Below the pieces are notes generated by a model. It was not told where the DNA came from and did not search any database. It saw only the letters and a program-made list of their open reading frames with translations. Of a DNA stretch of 64,000 nucleotides, positions 1 through 12,360 are shown piece after piece. The position numbers and the translations under genes were made by a program. The stretch is from Pelecanus crispus. Lineage: Eukaryota > Chordata > Aves > Pelecaniformes > Pelecanidae. The stretch spans positions 8,378,511-8,442,510 of the forward strand of contig NC_134659.1 in assembly GCF_030463565.1 (NCBI RefSeq), given 5' to 3'. Numbering within the stretch: the stretch's first letter is position 1; the number at the start of each line of letters is the position of its first letter.

Positions 1-2811
1 GCTCTTCCCTCTAGTGAATTGGACCTGTTAGTTCACAAACTAGCTAACTTCTCCCACTTTCCTCTATAGCCTGGGAAGAGAAACAGGAAATTTTAGGGTG
101 GGATTTGTCCAGTCCTACATCAGAAAGAGCCTCACCCACTCCCTGATGGTAATAACTAGGTCCAACAACTCTACTGGGGGCTGTTGCCTAGGTTGGATGC
201 AGACCCCATGCTCCCCACACTGATGCTGAGCATGGCAAGTCCCCTGCTGTCAACCTCCTCCTTCCCAGCACAAGCATGAGAAATAGAGAACAGAGGTCTC
301 AATGGTGACCAAATCACCGTGGAGAATGCCATGCCATGTTGCACCTTGTTAGTATTTTGCAGAGTTTTCTCTGTTAATCTGCCTCAGTTTCCCTGTGGAC
401 ACATTTCCCTCACCTCCAGCATTGGTGTTGGTTTGGTTGGTGTGTCTGCATAGTGCCTCCCTGGCACGTGCTTCTGCCACTAAACAAATGTTTTCTTTAC
501 CTATATTTTTGAACTGGTCTCTCATTGCATTTGAAGCTGTAAATCATCAGTTTAACATGCTCAAACAATTTTGCATTCATATTTTAGGAAGAGCTTCCAG
601 GTTACAGAGAAGCACGTTATGGATCCTTTCCTGTCCTGTGTTCTTCTCAAATGTCAACCAGCACTCCTCAAAGCTGAGGTTTCTTTTTCTGGATGTTTCT
701 TGTAGCTGTATTCTGAGTGAAAGGCATCAACTGTTCAGCAGTTTATCCAATAGCTGTGGCTTCTTCTCCTTCCTGGAGCATCCCAACTAAACAATCGTCT
801 CCATCTCCTGCATATATCCTCATCTACGGCATAGGCTTCATAGTGACGATGGTGTTCTTTCATTCCTTATTTTTAATCCATGTTGCCAAAATATTAAATA
901 GTACCTTCTTTTTTTGTTGGTGTTTCTGAAAATCAAGCTACTTTTACTGATTTATTGTGATGTCTGATGTCCTTTTCATCTTTCTTCTCCAACTGCCTGA
1001 AAAATATTCCTCTGCTCATTTTCAAGTGATATTATTTCACTGATAAAATTACAATTTTTCTCAATAATTCTACTGATTGCACTAAAAGCTTTTCTCCAAA
1101 ATCTCTTTCAGTAACTTTAGAACATCAGATTTGCAGTTTGTGTCACAGTCCCTTCATCACTGATTTCTTTCAGTTTCTCTTTGTTCATTCACTTTTCACA
1201 CCTTTTATATTACACAATTTAATTTTGCAGTTTAATTTGACCATAACATTTTGCCAAAATTAATCTTTCAAGAAACAGATCTTTCCTTGATTCTTTTCTG
1301 TGAAGAGAGTTCTTCTCATCTGCAAATTTCCAATTGCCCATTTCTTCAAAAGATTGCCCCTTGATATCAATTTTATAAACTTATGACATCCTGAAGAAGT
1401 CCTTCTTCCAGGAATTCCTTGGCATCTCCTGTGACATACATAAGGTTCTTGATATTTTTGTTCTTTGAGGAAGCACTATTTCCCCCCATTATTTATTATG
1501 CATGTACAAAAACCTTGTCTTTTTTGCACCCTCACGCTTCCCCCCGTCCTCACCATTTCCTTCTGATGAGGTTCTTGTCTGTGTTTTGTTGCATCAATAG
1601 TTTTTTGGATACCAGATGCTGGTAATTTTGGTTGGAAAAGAAAAAGTCTTTTGAGGGGTGCTCTGGAGTCACAATGAGGATAAGTACATATTTGGCACCA
1701 TTAGAAGCAAACTCAAAAAAAAAAAAAAAAAGAGGATTACTCAGCTTAGAGAGAAACAACATGAAACAACATATTCTTGGAAAAGAGTGTCAAAGACATG
1801 CACTGACCATCTAATCATAGATACCTCTGGGTTTATTGTGTTTTAATGTCTTTTCAACCACAAACAGTTTTTCAGCCACAAAACTTTTTTTAAACAAAGT
1901 CATTCTTGTGACAGGGCATAGGATGGTTATAACCAGAGAAGTGATTTTGCAATAAAACCTAGTTCTCCTGTCCCAAAACATTGCTCAAGAATTTCCGTTT
2001 ATCCGCAGCTCCCCCAGTCCTCCACGCAAAACCAACATGTGTGAGCTGCACAATCCCTTTGGAGCTTATGGCCAGGTTAAATTTGCCAAGTTTTTTTAGG
2101 CTACAAGGTCTTTGGTAACAACTGCTGCATATAGTAGAGAAATGCCCCCAAATTTACTCAATATGGTTATATTCCTGTCCTTTCACACTCAGTGTGGTGC
2201 TTGGAGGTTCCAGGTTGTTCCTGATGACCACTGTCAGTCCCGTTTCTCACAGTCTGATGAGGACTATTTTGAGGACACAATGTTTTGTGAAGCTGTGTCG
2301 TACAGGGAGGGTCCTGAGTCTGGTCTCGTACCTCTCCATCACCCTGGCTGAGACAGGCTGGGGCTGTCGCACTGAACCCAGATCAGGAGTCTCCCACAGG
2401 CAGGATGAGGTCCAGCAGATCAAGAGTAGTGATAAGAACCAGCAAGGAGGTTTATATCTAGGTTGTTGTATGAAATGTTCCAAGATTATAAAAGGTACTG
2501 CTATGACTCACGGTTTCGGAGCTGTTACGTGAGCAAGTATCTATTAACTTGTGCTGAGTAAGGGTTTATGGTTGCAGATGTTGTTATTATGAATGCTCCT
2601 GTCTGCTCTGTCCTCACCAGGCAGCACGGAGCCCGTTCCTCTGCTGCCCTCCTGAGAGACTCGCCCACACTGTCCCTACACACTCCAGGGAAGGGTTGGC
2701 ACCATTTCCCTTCTCTTTCCCTCTCCCAAATTTCACGGTCCAGAAACAGTCCTTCAGCTCAGTTTAATGCCCATTTTTCCACTCAAATCCTCCCCTGTTT
2801 TTCATTTGCCC

Positions 2812-2960
2812 TGTTCCGGTACCAGAGGTTGTTGTCACGTACCATTGCTGAGAGAGCAAGGATGGTTTTATTGACAGTCCTTCATCAAGTCTAGCCAGCC
2901 TCCCAGCTGGAGGTGGGCTTATTTAAAGGCTGTCGGTAATGCATGTGGGTTGCTGCTCTG
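2812..2960 (-). mobile_element. Possible old LTR fragment
   Basis: On the minus strand a TATA-like TTTAAATAAG (about 2935-2926) is followed about 55 nt later by AATAAA (2872-2867), then a TCCTTGCTCTCTCAGCA segment and a GGAACA end near 2812. Closely spaced TATA and poly(A) signals followed by a CT-rich U5-like stretch are typical of an LTR. The outer boundary, target-site duplication and a partner LTR were not found. Confidence 0.25.
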
Positions 2961-5715
2961 CGGCCTGCCATAATTCACTGGGGTTGCTTTCATCTTCCCA
3001 GCTCCTGTCCAAAAGCGGCTGAAGCTGCTCGCCTCCTCCTGACAGATCTTTGGTCGAACAGGGAGCTTCAGAGTGTGCTCAAGCAGGTAAGGAAAACGCT
3101 TCTGCTTTTTGGCTGACAAGAACAACCCTGGTCTTGACTCACTCACTGAAGTCGGTGAGTTTGCAAAGGCCATGACTGAGCAGCGAGTACAGGCAACAGC
3201 TGGGAGGAGCCCGGGGCCCTGGGAGGACCACGATGCTCTCGGCACACGGGCACCCACCTAAGATCTGAGCAAGAGGCAGCGAGTCACAACCACAGCTGCC
3301 AGGATTGACTTTAGGGACTAAGCGGACGGCGGCGTGTCTGTGTCGCACAGCTTGCACCCTGAGGATGATGTTAGCTTAGGTGGGCTCTTCCATGATGCTC
3401 CTGGAGTCGATGCTGTCCTGTGTGCACAGCATTGCTCTGTGCTGGGAACGGACCTGGACGTTCTGCGCTAACTTGGGAGATTCCCTTCGCTGTAGTCCAC
3501 CATGCAGGATCAGCATGTCCCAGCAGAGCCCTGGCAAGGTTCCTCCTCTCTGTCCCCCCATTTTCTTCTGTGTCCATAACGCTACCCTGTGGTTACATCA
3601 CCCGTACAGTCAGGGTAATCTTTTAAACCAAGAAGAAGAGATTTAGGATTTGGTTTGCTCCCTGCAACAGAAACTGTGAAAGTGCAGAGCCAGACAGGGC
3701 TCTGAGCCAGCTTCCAGCTCCCAGTGGCTTGCTTTGAACAAGCTGGGTTTTTCCAAACCAACAGCAGCAGCACCTGCAGAGAGTAAAGGGCCAAATTAAA
3801 GAGAAGGAGTAACATCCACAAAGGGGAGTACCCTGGGGGCAGGAAGGTAGAGAGCACCTAAATATCATTCTCATACTAACAGTTAGGGACTTTCTCCATA
3901 GGAGCACACACTTTGTGCCAGGCTCTGCTCAGGAGCCTGTGCCAACTCATTTTGATGTGACTGAGTCACTCCTGTGTTCACACAGATGTTCATTGCATAG
4001 GTATACATCAGACAAGAAGGGTGGGAGTCTGCAAGGATATATGCATCATGCATGTATCTTTGCCATTTTTCCAGGATGAGGAAGATGAAGTAATATTCAG
4101 TGAAGGTTTCCTCCAGTAAAGCTGGAGAAGTCCAGCTCTTGGTGGATGGAAAGCAATGCAAGGAAGATGAAGTCCATCAATAAGGGTGATGGTTGATGTG
4201 CCGAAGGCACACAGAGGAGGTTCGGTGAGAATGAAGGACATTTTTTAAGTGGAGGACAGCTGTTGAAGCGGGGCAGGAGGCTCTCTCTCACAGCAATAGG
4301 TAGCCACCAGTTTTGAAACTGATATGCACTCACTGCTCTTCACATACATCTTTCAGCAAGGATTTGATAAGAACATGATGGGATCTTTAGCTGGAACAAC
4401 CTTCAGGACCCTCTCCTCCAGATTTTAGGAGCCTCTCCATGCACGTTCAGGCTGCAGGTGAGAATGGGGCCCTCATGCGTGGGGAAGGGGTGGTTTTGGG
4501 GGCAAAGGAGCGGTGCGTGAACCCCACGAGCTTTTTGCTATTTTTAGTCTCCCCTGACATGGGTTTGTGAGATTCTCATCATGAATCCTATCAACCCAAA
4601 CTACAAAGTATTTGTTTCGATGAAAAGTCAGAAGTCCTGCTGTTCCGGGGTTTAGTGCAGATGTTGCCCGCAGCACGCAGCTGTGCGTTTTAGACATGCC
4701 CAGCACAGATGTCATAGGACAGACAAAGCTGCTGCGCTATGGCTCATGTGTCTTTCTTACTTTGCCAAGCAATAACTGATTAATTGCATTTTGCCAGGTC
4801 CTCTCAGGTGCGGCTTTACACAGGAATCTTTCTGACAATATTTTTATTCCTGAATTTTGAATAATGTTATCCAGATAGTGCCAGTAACGTGCAATTATTT
4901 CCAGCACATGCCATGGCATTAACCATCACCTTTAGTGATTTTTTGAGCACTTAATAATCTACCCGTAAGCCTCATGTCAAAATTTGGAACTACATGCTGA
5001 TATCTGAATGATCCCAATAGAGAAACCAGGTTAAAGAAATCATGGGACGAATTTCCAGGGCACAGTTACGATTTTTTATTCAGTGTGAAATGAAGCTTGA
5101 ATCTGTGAGGTACTTTTGATTCATAATTCCCATTGAAGGGAAAAACGTTAAGCAGTTCTGCACTTTTCAAATATCCTGTCTCTCTGTGATGGGGATTGGG
5201 ATTATTCAGAATTAACTATTTTCTCCGCTCCACAACATGTGATCAGACTAAACACAGTCCTCATGTAGGAGAAAAGCTCATTTCTTTCCTCTGCCCAGGT
5301 ATGGATTTCACTTCTTGCTCTGTTGGGATGTTTCCACGGAGACTCAGAGGAGCATGGAAGTCTAGGGGAAAAAGCTATGGGCAGTACAGAAACTGGGTAT
5401 GGGCCAAGAAAAAATATTAAAAGTTGGTTTTGAATGTAATGAAAAGATTTCTTGAATGCTTTAATTACCTGGGGTTTTGGTTTTTCTTTGTTTTTCTCCA
5501 TTTCAGAATTTGGAATTGGTTCATGTCCAGGAAGACAACCCTTTCACAATTACTTAGGATGTTAAAGATGTAGAGTGTTTCTGAGTTTAACTCAACTGTA
5601 AAGCAAACTAAACATACGGATTTCATGTTGGATGATACTGATATTTTTAAGCATTTTCTTCTTTTTAGGGGGAGAAGGGACTTTTATTGAGGTTATACTT
5701 TCTTGATGTCAATAA

Positions 5716-5800
5716 TTTTTTTTTTTTTTTGCAAAGAGTGTGTCTGTGTAACTATGTACGTGTCGCTGTGTATGTGTGCATGCAGGCAACACACATGCGC
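5716..5800 (+). repeat. Poly-T run followed by TG/CA-rich tract
   Basis: About 14 T residues, then 'gtgtgtctgtgtaac' and further alternating TG/CA sequence. Other homopolymer runs in the left part: A at about 1716-1732, T at about 14014-14029 and 16345-16360. Confidence 0.6.
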
Positions 5801-8800
5801 ACACGTGATGAGTAGGATCTTCCTACAGGCTTAGTCCCCTGTCTTCCACTGGAAGTCGGTGTGAGCTGTGCAGTTTAACCCCCTTGCAGAGTTTTGTCCA
5901 ATTCCACCTGACCCATGCACCAAATACTGCCACACTAAAAACTTGTCACAACCTATTTTTACCCACAAGTATCAAAATTGCCAATTTTAGGTTGAGTCCC
6001 CCCATTGCATATGGCCATTATAAACAGATACACACAACAATACTCTTCTTTACAAAGGCTGGTTATTCCTAACATTTATGAACATGGGCTTCTTTCCTGC
6101 TTATGAATTTTTCTCCAATGAGCTCTTAATAGTTTTTAGTATTTTCTTTCCTGTCACATGAACTCTTTATCTCAAGAAGCAAATTGACGTCTACAGATTC
6201 TCTCCCGGGTCTCAGTAACCCTTCTCTGAAGCTATATGTGAGGGGACAATTGCAACACATCTGCAGAGCATGAATATTACCAGGTCCCGAACCATTCTGA
6301 GAGCCAGAACAACTCAATCTCGTGACTGTACCTGGACAAATGTGGCATTTGAGACGCTGAGCTGGAGACAGGCAAAGTGTTTTTTCTCCTGGGATCACTG
6401 ACTGCCACACAGGGCTGAAAAAAGTGAGGGATGTGGCCTTTTTAATCACATTTTGTTTTTATTGGTCAATGTAAAGAAATAATATTAATATGCAAAAGAA
6501 TGTAAGCACGTGTGTGAAGTCAGGCTTGGAAATATTTTATTTCTCGGTATCTTTAATTACATGATCACCCTGTGATGCTAAGGCTGTGATAGGGGGCTGC
6601 TGAGCTCATTTTAGGGCAACCCACTCCTTATAACAGTAACCATGTGATGAAACAGGCTGATCTTCCTCTCTCCAGAAGAAAAATATCATCTATCCGTCCC
6701 TGCAGGGGATGCAACTCAGATCCATGGGGAAAGGACTAGCTGGGGAAGCATTTTCTGGCTATCCCACACACACAGTTATTGCTTCTTCAAACTGTGCAGG
6801 GGCACAGGACCCCATTTTGTAAATACTAGGGGAGCAGGAGGTGCTTGGGAAGGACAAATTATGGAGCTGAGTCTAGAAAGGGAAAAACAGTCTCATTTTT
6901 TGTGAGTGTCAGACTCCTCAGTTGATGGAAATCAACATGTCCCCATTCACTTCCCAGAAACGGGGTGATTTGTGCCCACTAAAGAACCGTCCATGAAGTT
7001 GAGATTTGCTCTGACACAGCTCCAGACCTAAGAGACATGGCGGCACTTGTTTGTCCCCGGTTTAGACCATAGGGAGCACGTGTCCACAGAGGGAGTTCAT
7101 TTTCCAGCTGGTTTTTCTCTTGGACTACAAAGGGTGGCTTGATCTTGTGCACTTTCATGAGCAGCAACTATTTGCTTGCCTTCACCCACATTCAGTTGAG
7201 AGCTTTCTGCGCAGAGCTCCCAGCCAAATGAGAGAGAAAAAAAGCACCTTTGAAGTGGAGAGCTAGAACCAGGAGAATCCGGTAGGACAGTTTCAGGAGC
7301 ACTTAAACAGCAGCAAAGGAGCCCCAGCCCATGGGCATGCCCTTGCCATACCTGCCAGCTGTTACCTAGCTGGATGTATATTCTCAGATGCATGGTTCAA
7401 AGTGTTTTCGGCAGGACCTGAGACTATGGATGTCAAATTGGCTGCAGTATCCACAGGCAGGATTGTTACAGTTTTGGTGTAAAAGTATGTTGCGTGCAAT
7501 TTTGCATTCAGATTTGTTCCTGTAATTACATGTTCAACAGAAGTCCTGGGAGCTAATGTTTTTCTCTGTGAAATTAATTGGGGAAACCTAACTACAAAAT
7601 GTAATGATGGAATATTGAGGAAATTCATTTTAATTGGCTGTTATTTAAGCTTTATTTTAAAACACTGCTGCTGCTTTCACCGGTAATGCGATTTACCGAA
7701 TCACTATATAAGGCACAAAGAGCTGTAGCTATATGATCATCATCTCGCAATTAAATTTACAAGTACTGGAGATTTCATTAGTAAGTATTAGACTCAAAGA
7801 GACAGATACATCATGCACATACATTTTATGAAGTACAGCAAAATTGTTTTTCCAAAGCTAATAAAATGATAAAAATAAAATCTGTCTCCATCTTCAGAGA
7901 TCTTCAAAAAGTGACTGGGCACAGCCCTGAGGAATCTCATGTGGCTTTGACGTTATCCCTGCTTTGAGCTGGGAAGACCAGAGACTTTCCTTCCAATTTA
8001 ATTTTTTTTTTATGATGCTCTATATTACTGCTTTCATACCTCAAAATATAGCTAACTCGAGAGAGCAGTGGGAATTGTAACCACTCTGCCATCCCAGGGC
8101 TATTTTGCAGCTATTTCTTCCCCAGGAAATTCTCTGATACTGAACTCTATTTTCCTCTCAGTCTCTCTTTTAAAAATCTGAACTACAGACTGTACCCAAG
8201 TCAGTGAAGTGACACTGATGCCCAATTGTGAGAAGAGAAAGGAAAATCAGCCTTATCGGAGTAACTGGTGTTGCTCATAACCAGCAGTTTCAGGAGCTCA
8301 GTGAGGTTCCCCCCGTATAAATGGATGCTGTTTTCACCTCCAATACAATTTTTTTTTCATTCTAGGGAGGCATTGTTTCTTAAAAGCATGTTTTTAACTG
8401 TGACATCCTCTTCGATGAGCTGTTTTCCTGTTTCTTGCTTCTTTAAGGTAGGTAGGGCATACCTTGGCACAGCCACGGTAGGGTGTGCCCCAGTGATACA
8501 GACAAGGGCAGGTCTACAGCACGAAGCTGTAGTGATGGAGAACTACTGAGGAGGGAAGGACCATAGCTAGCAGCACTGTTAGCTTTGCTGGCAGCAGAAA
8601 TAAGAGCAGTTTGGGGCCCGATTTGTGCGCAGGACACACAACCATGTAAATAAATACCATACTTGTTTGTCCTGGGCTTAGCAGAGCTTTTTGGTCTATT
8701 TTCTCATAAATGCTTTGTTTGTTTTGTGTATGTACAATCCAACCCACCCCAGCATTTCAGAAGCCTCATGGACGAGTAGAAGGCAGTAGGCAGTTTTATT

Positions 8801-9510
8801 CCTCTCTCACCACACACCAGTTTGAGACCAACTTAGCCTACCAGTCCATAGCTATACAGTGTATTCTGTAAGATATAGGTATGTGAGAATAATGTATCAG
8901 AGTTTTGTTTTGGCTATACTGTATGTATTTGCTTCATTGGAAAAGCTGAAATCAATAAAAATTGCTGGAATTTCTTCAAGCTTCCCATTTTGGAGGGTTT
9001 TATTTGGTTGTCTTGCCACAGTCTTAGGAAAGAATAAAGCACCTGTTTGAAAGGTTTGGAAAAGCCTGCTACCCTGCAGCAGTGATCAGTCTGGACTGCG
9101 CTGCCTTGTGCCAATATGAGGAATGAAGCTACAAATCACATTTCCTCCACCATTATATCCTTGGCAATTGGTCATGGCAATTTCCAAGTCCATCATTTAC
9201 ATGTGAAGATGAGATTATTTCACCCCATGTGTATCACTTAACATTTCTGAATGTTGTTGTTTGTCTGTCATTTATGACCTTTTCCTTATTGCTCTATAGT
9301 TCCCCAAAATTTTATATGCAGACATGACCTTCAGTCCTCAGGTATGCAGTGGTATCAGGTATAGGATGTTGTAGAAATCTTCCCCATTTCTCACAGGCAT
9401 CACACATTAGAAAAAGTAAATACATGATCTTTCCTGCTCTTCTCCTTTCTGAGCATTTATTGGCCCTCCAGTCTCCATGGCAGGCCCTCATATATTTGAA
9501 GATGCTCTTA

Positions 9511-9813
9511 CTATTTATGGCTTATTCTTCTGACTTCAGCTAGTTGCTCCTTCAACTCCTTTTTGGCATATTTAGTATGGTTTATGTTTAACCTGGCAGA
9601 AGTTATGAAGTCTTTCCTATTTTTATCTTCAGCTATTTGAAAGACAACTTCTGATAACCTCCTTCTCCTGCTGCTTAACCAGGCCAGTTCCCTTCTGCCC
9701 TTCCTCAAGGATTTCTTAACTGGTGGGATGTACTGGGATTGTGCTTCAATGTGATAAGCACTGCCCACACTGCCTGTAAAGTTTAATTCTCCCTCTTCAT
9801 TTCCCCTTAACAA
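9511..9813 (-). mobile_element. CR1-like LINE ORF2 fragment
   Basis: A 100-codon minus-strand frame includes EAQSQYIPPVKKSLRKGRRE followed by LAWL, which resembles the EAQEQSIPLCRKSSRRGRRP-AWLNREL linker of CR1 ORF2, between endonuclease and reverse transcriptase. The rest is divergent. Probably a fossil, without flanking domains in the same frame. Confidence 0.4.
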
Positions 9814-12315
9814 GTATCATCCTTTTAAGTTCCCCTTTTGGAAGATGAGTACACAGTGGTGGATATTTAGGCTTTTGTTGATCCAGATGTTGATATTACG
9901 GGGCAGCTCTATAAATGTAAGATTTGAGGACAGACTTTTCATGCCAATTAGGGCCAAATTTAAGGCTACATCTGCTTTGGGGACTTCCCAGCCTGCTCCA
10001 TGAAATTGCTGTTGACAGCATCTAAGAATCTGGTCTCTGCATCACATCCTGCAGTAACTTAAGCCCAGTCTACACAAGGATAGCTGAAGTGCAGGATGCT
10101 CAAAAGACTTTGTACTTCCAGTACTGGGGAGCACCGCTGTGTATAAACACTGGTGACAGCCTTACAAAAGAAATAAGGAAGCAGCATCCTCTTGATCTCC
10201 TTCAGAAGACGGCTCTTCAAAGAAGAAACCTGGCAAAGGGGAATGTGATCTCAGCTACAAGGGGTGTTTAGTTCATTTACGGAAGGCAAGGCTGAGGAAT
10301 AATCCCTACCACTGACAAGTATCTTATGAAAAGAGGATTCACAGCCTATCAGGCAGGCTTGGCACAGCCCGTGAATCTGTGCATGGGAAAAGGGACAGGC
10401 GTCACTCCATGCCACGTTGCTCAGAGTTCCTTTCCAGGAGCACCCTCTGCTGCTCTGCTGAGATTCTTGAAGGGTGGGCAAGCACTAAATGATTAAGCAC
10501 AAAGGCAAAGTACCCAAACTTCGTAACCAGTTTTGGGTGGACCTTGTACAGTAGCACTTCAAAACCTAAATTGCATTCGCAACTGCGATCATTCCTTACT
10601 TAAGCTGCTTCTAGGCCACAGTGCAGCAGGCATATTTGCAATTGGTTTTGAATGTAGTACCTAAGTAATTGTCTTATAAAAGTCCATTAAGGAGCAGTGT
10701 ATCCAGAACTCCTTGGGAGGGTTAAATATTGATATTGTGTACATACTGGTGATGTCCATTCTGCAGCTTCTTCAGGCACAATTCACAGCTGAAGGCACAT
10801 CTAAGAAAGGTCATATAAATTATAGGCTAGGAGAGCAAGTTGTCTTCTACCAAGTCTAGCACAGAGGCAGAGTGTCTAAAATTAATGCAGATGAGTCCTA
10901 CCTCCATATTCTTGAACAGGCTCTCTGGACACTGAAGAAGGGCAGGACGTGTCATCATAGCTCTCTGCACGTCTCCAATTTGGAAATCAAGAGTTGCTCA
11001 GCAATGGAGCCGATACATAGCCACGTGCTTGGATGTCTCTCTATCCATTTGCAGCATGTAAAATCAATACCAAGAAACTAGTATGTCTTTTTATTTTGGG
11101 ATCTGTATCCTTTGTATGAACCCATAAGAAAAGCCCATTTTTGGACAGGGCAGTCTGTAGACACACGAAGACCACAGGACAGTTTGCAAGAAAAAGACAA
11201 CCGAAGTGCTCCTTGTATGATTTAAATGCAATGAAACGTGTATCCCCTCTAGAGGCTGGGTCAGAGGCCAGAGACTTCTTGGGGGGGACAACGATGGATG
11301 CAGTGATTTAGCTCCAATGCATTCATATTGTAGCAGGATTCAGGGGAAAGAAAATGAGTGCTGCAGAGTACCCACAGAGCACTCCTTCTCCAGAATAGAG
11401 CAAGCACTAAGTCCTTGGAGACCTTACATCTCATAGAATCTCAAATAATGCATAGGACTCCACCAGAAAAGCCTTATCCTATCAGCAAAGCAGCCCCAAA
11501 TATAGGCCCCTCTCCCATGCCACAGTGCAAGTTTTGAGTCCTTTATCACTGCCCTTGATGCTTTCAGAGCAGACCCCACTCTCCATTTTCAGGCCCATGA
11601 GATACCTTCCCCACAGATCCCAGGCATGCCTAGAAATACCCGACTTCCCCAGGCCACGCCCCAGAGGATCATCACTTCCCAGCCAAGAGCAGTTCCCAAT
11701 TTCATGGCACAGGGACCACATGGCACTGCGCAGGGCATCCCTAGGAAACACCAAGCCCAAGCCACACACTGCAACAGCACCAACGACCCTACAGTACCAA
11801 CATCTCCTGCTGGGACACACTTACTCAACAAAGCTCCTCTGTCTCGGTTTCCCACATGCTAGGTGAGATCACCCCAAGCAGAGGCACTGCCATGGCATCC
11901 CGGCCCCATGGCCAGATGCCTTAGGAGTGCCACAGTCCCACACAGAACACTGCTGGAGGACACATAGCAGCCCATACCAGAAAGCCCTGCCCCATAAAAG
12001 CAAGGCTTATGCAGAAGAGCTTCAGCATATGCATGGCACCCACAACCCATAGCCCCCACAGCGCTTGTGCACCCACAGCCCAGGGCATCTCCACCATAGG
12101 AGCCGGGGGCCTGGGTCAGGAGAAAGCACGAGTCCTGTGTGAGGCACACTGACTCATTCCCTAGTTACCATCCCCATAACATGCATGACTGTGCTCCGCT
12201 ATCGTATAACCCTCATTTGTGTTTTTCCCACAGTTATGTGTCCTTGCAGACTTAATCTTGCTGAGCATGGAAGCTGTCACCTACCCAAGGTTGTACATGG
12301 CCCCTCTCTTGGTGT

Positions 12316-12360
12316 TTTCTAAGCTTGCCTTTGTCCTTTTTGAGTTTCTAAGCTTGCCTT
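12316..12360 (+). repeat. Spaced 16-bp direct repeat
   Basis: 'tttctaagcttgcctt' occurs at 12316 and again about 29 bp later. Confidence 0.8.

Larger units (their letters stand above)
1..9510. other. Gene-poor AT-rich left flank
   Basis: No coding exon could be supported on either strand. Open frames are short, overlap on both strands and lack recognisable domains. The segment holds a possible LTR fragment (2812-2960), simple repeats, an AT-rich motif-dense stretch at 7620-7880, and a plus-strand 3'-UTR-like tail with AATAAA at 8954-8959. Confidence 0.6.

Noticed and set aside
395-790. 131-codon plus-strand open frame with hydrophobic stretches
   Set aside because: No recognisable domain, AT-rich surroundings with no continuation in splice-compatible frames.
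10055-10165. Possible DNA-transposon (MITE) fragment beginning 'cccagtctacacaagg'
   Set aside because: Only a short word resembles known amniote MITEs; no terminal inverted repeats or target duplication were found.
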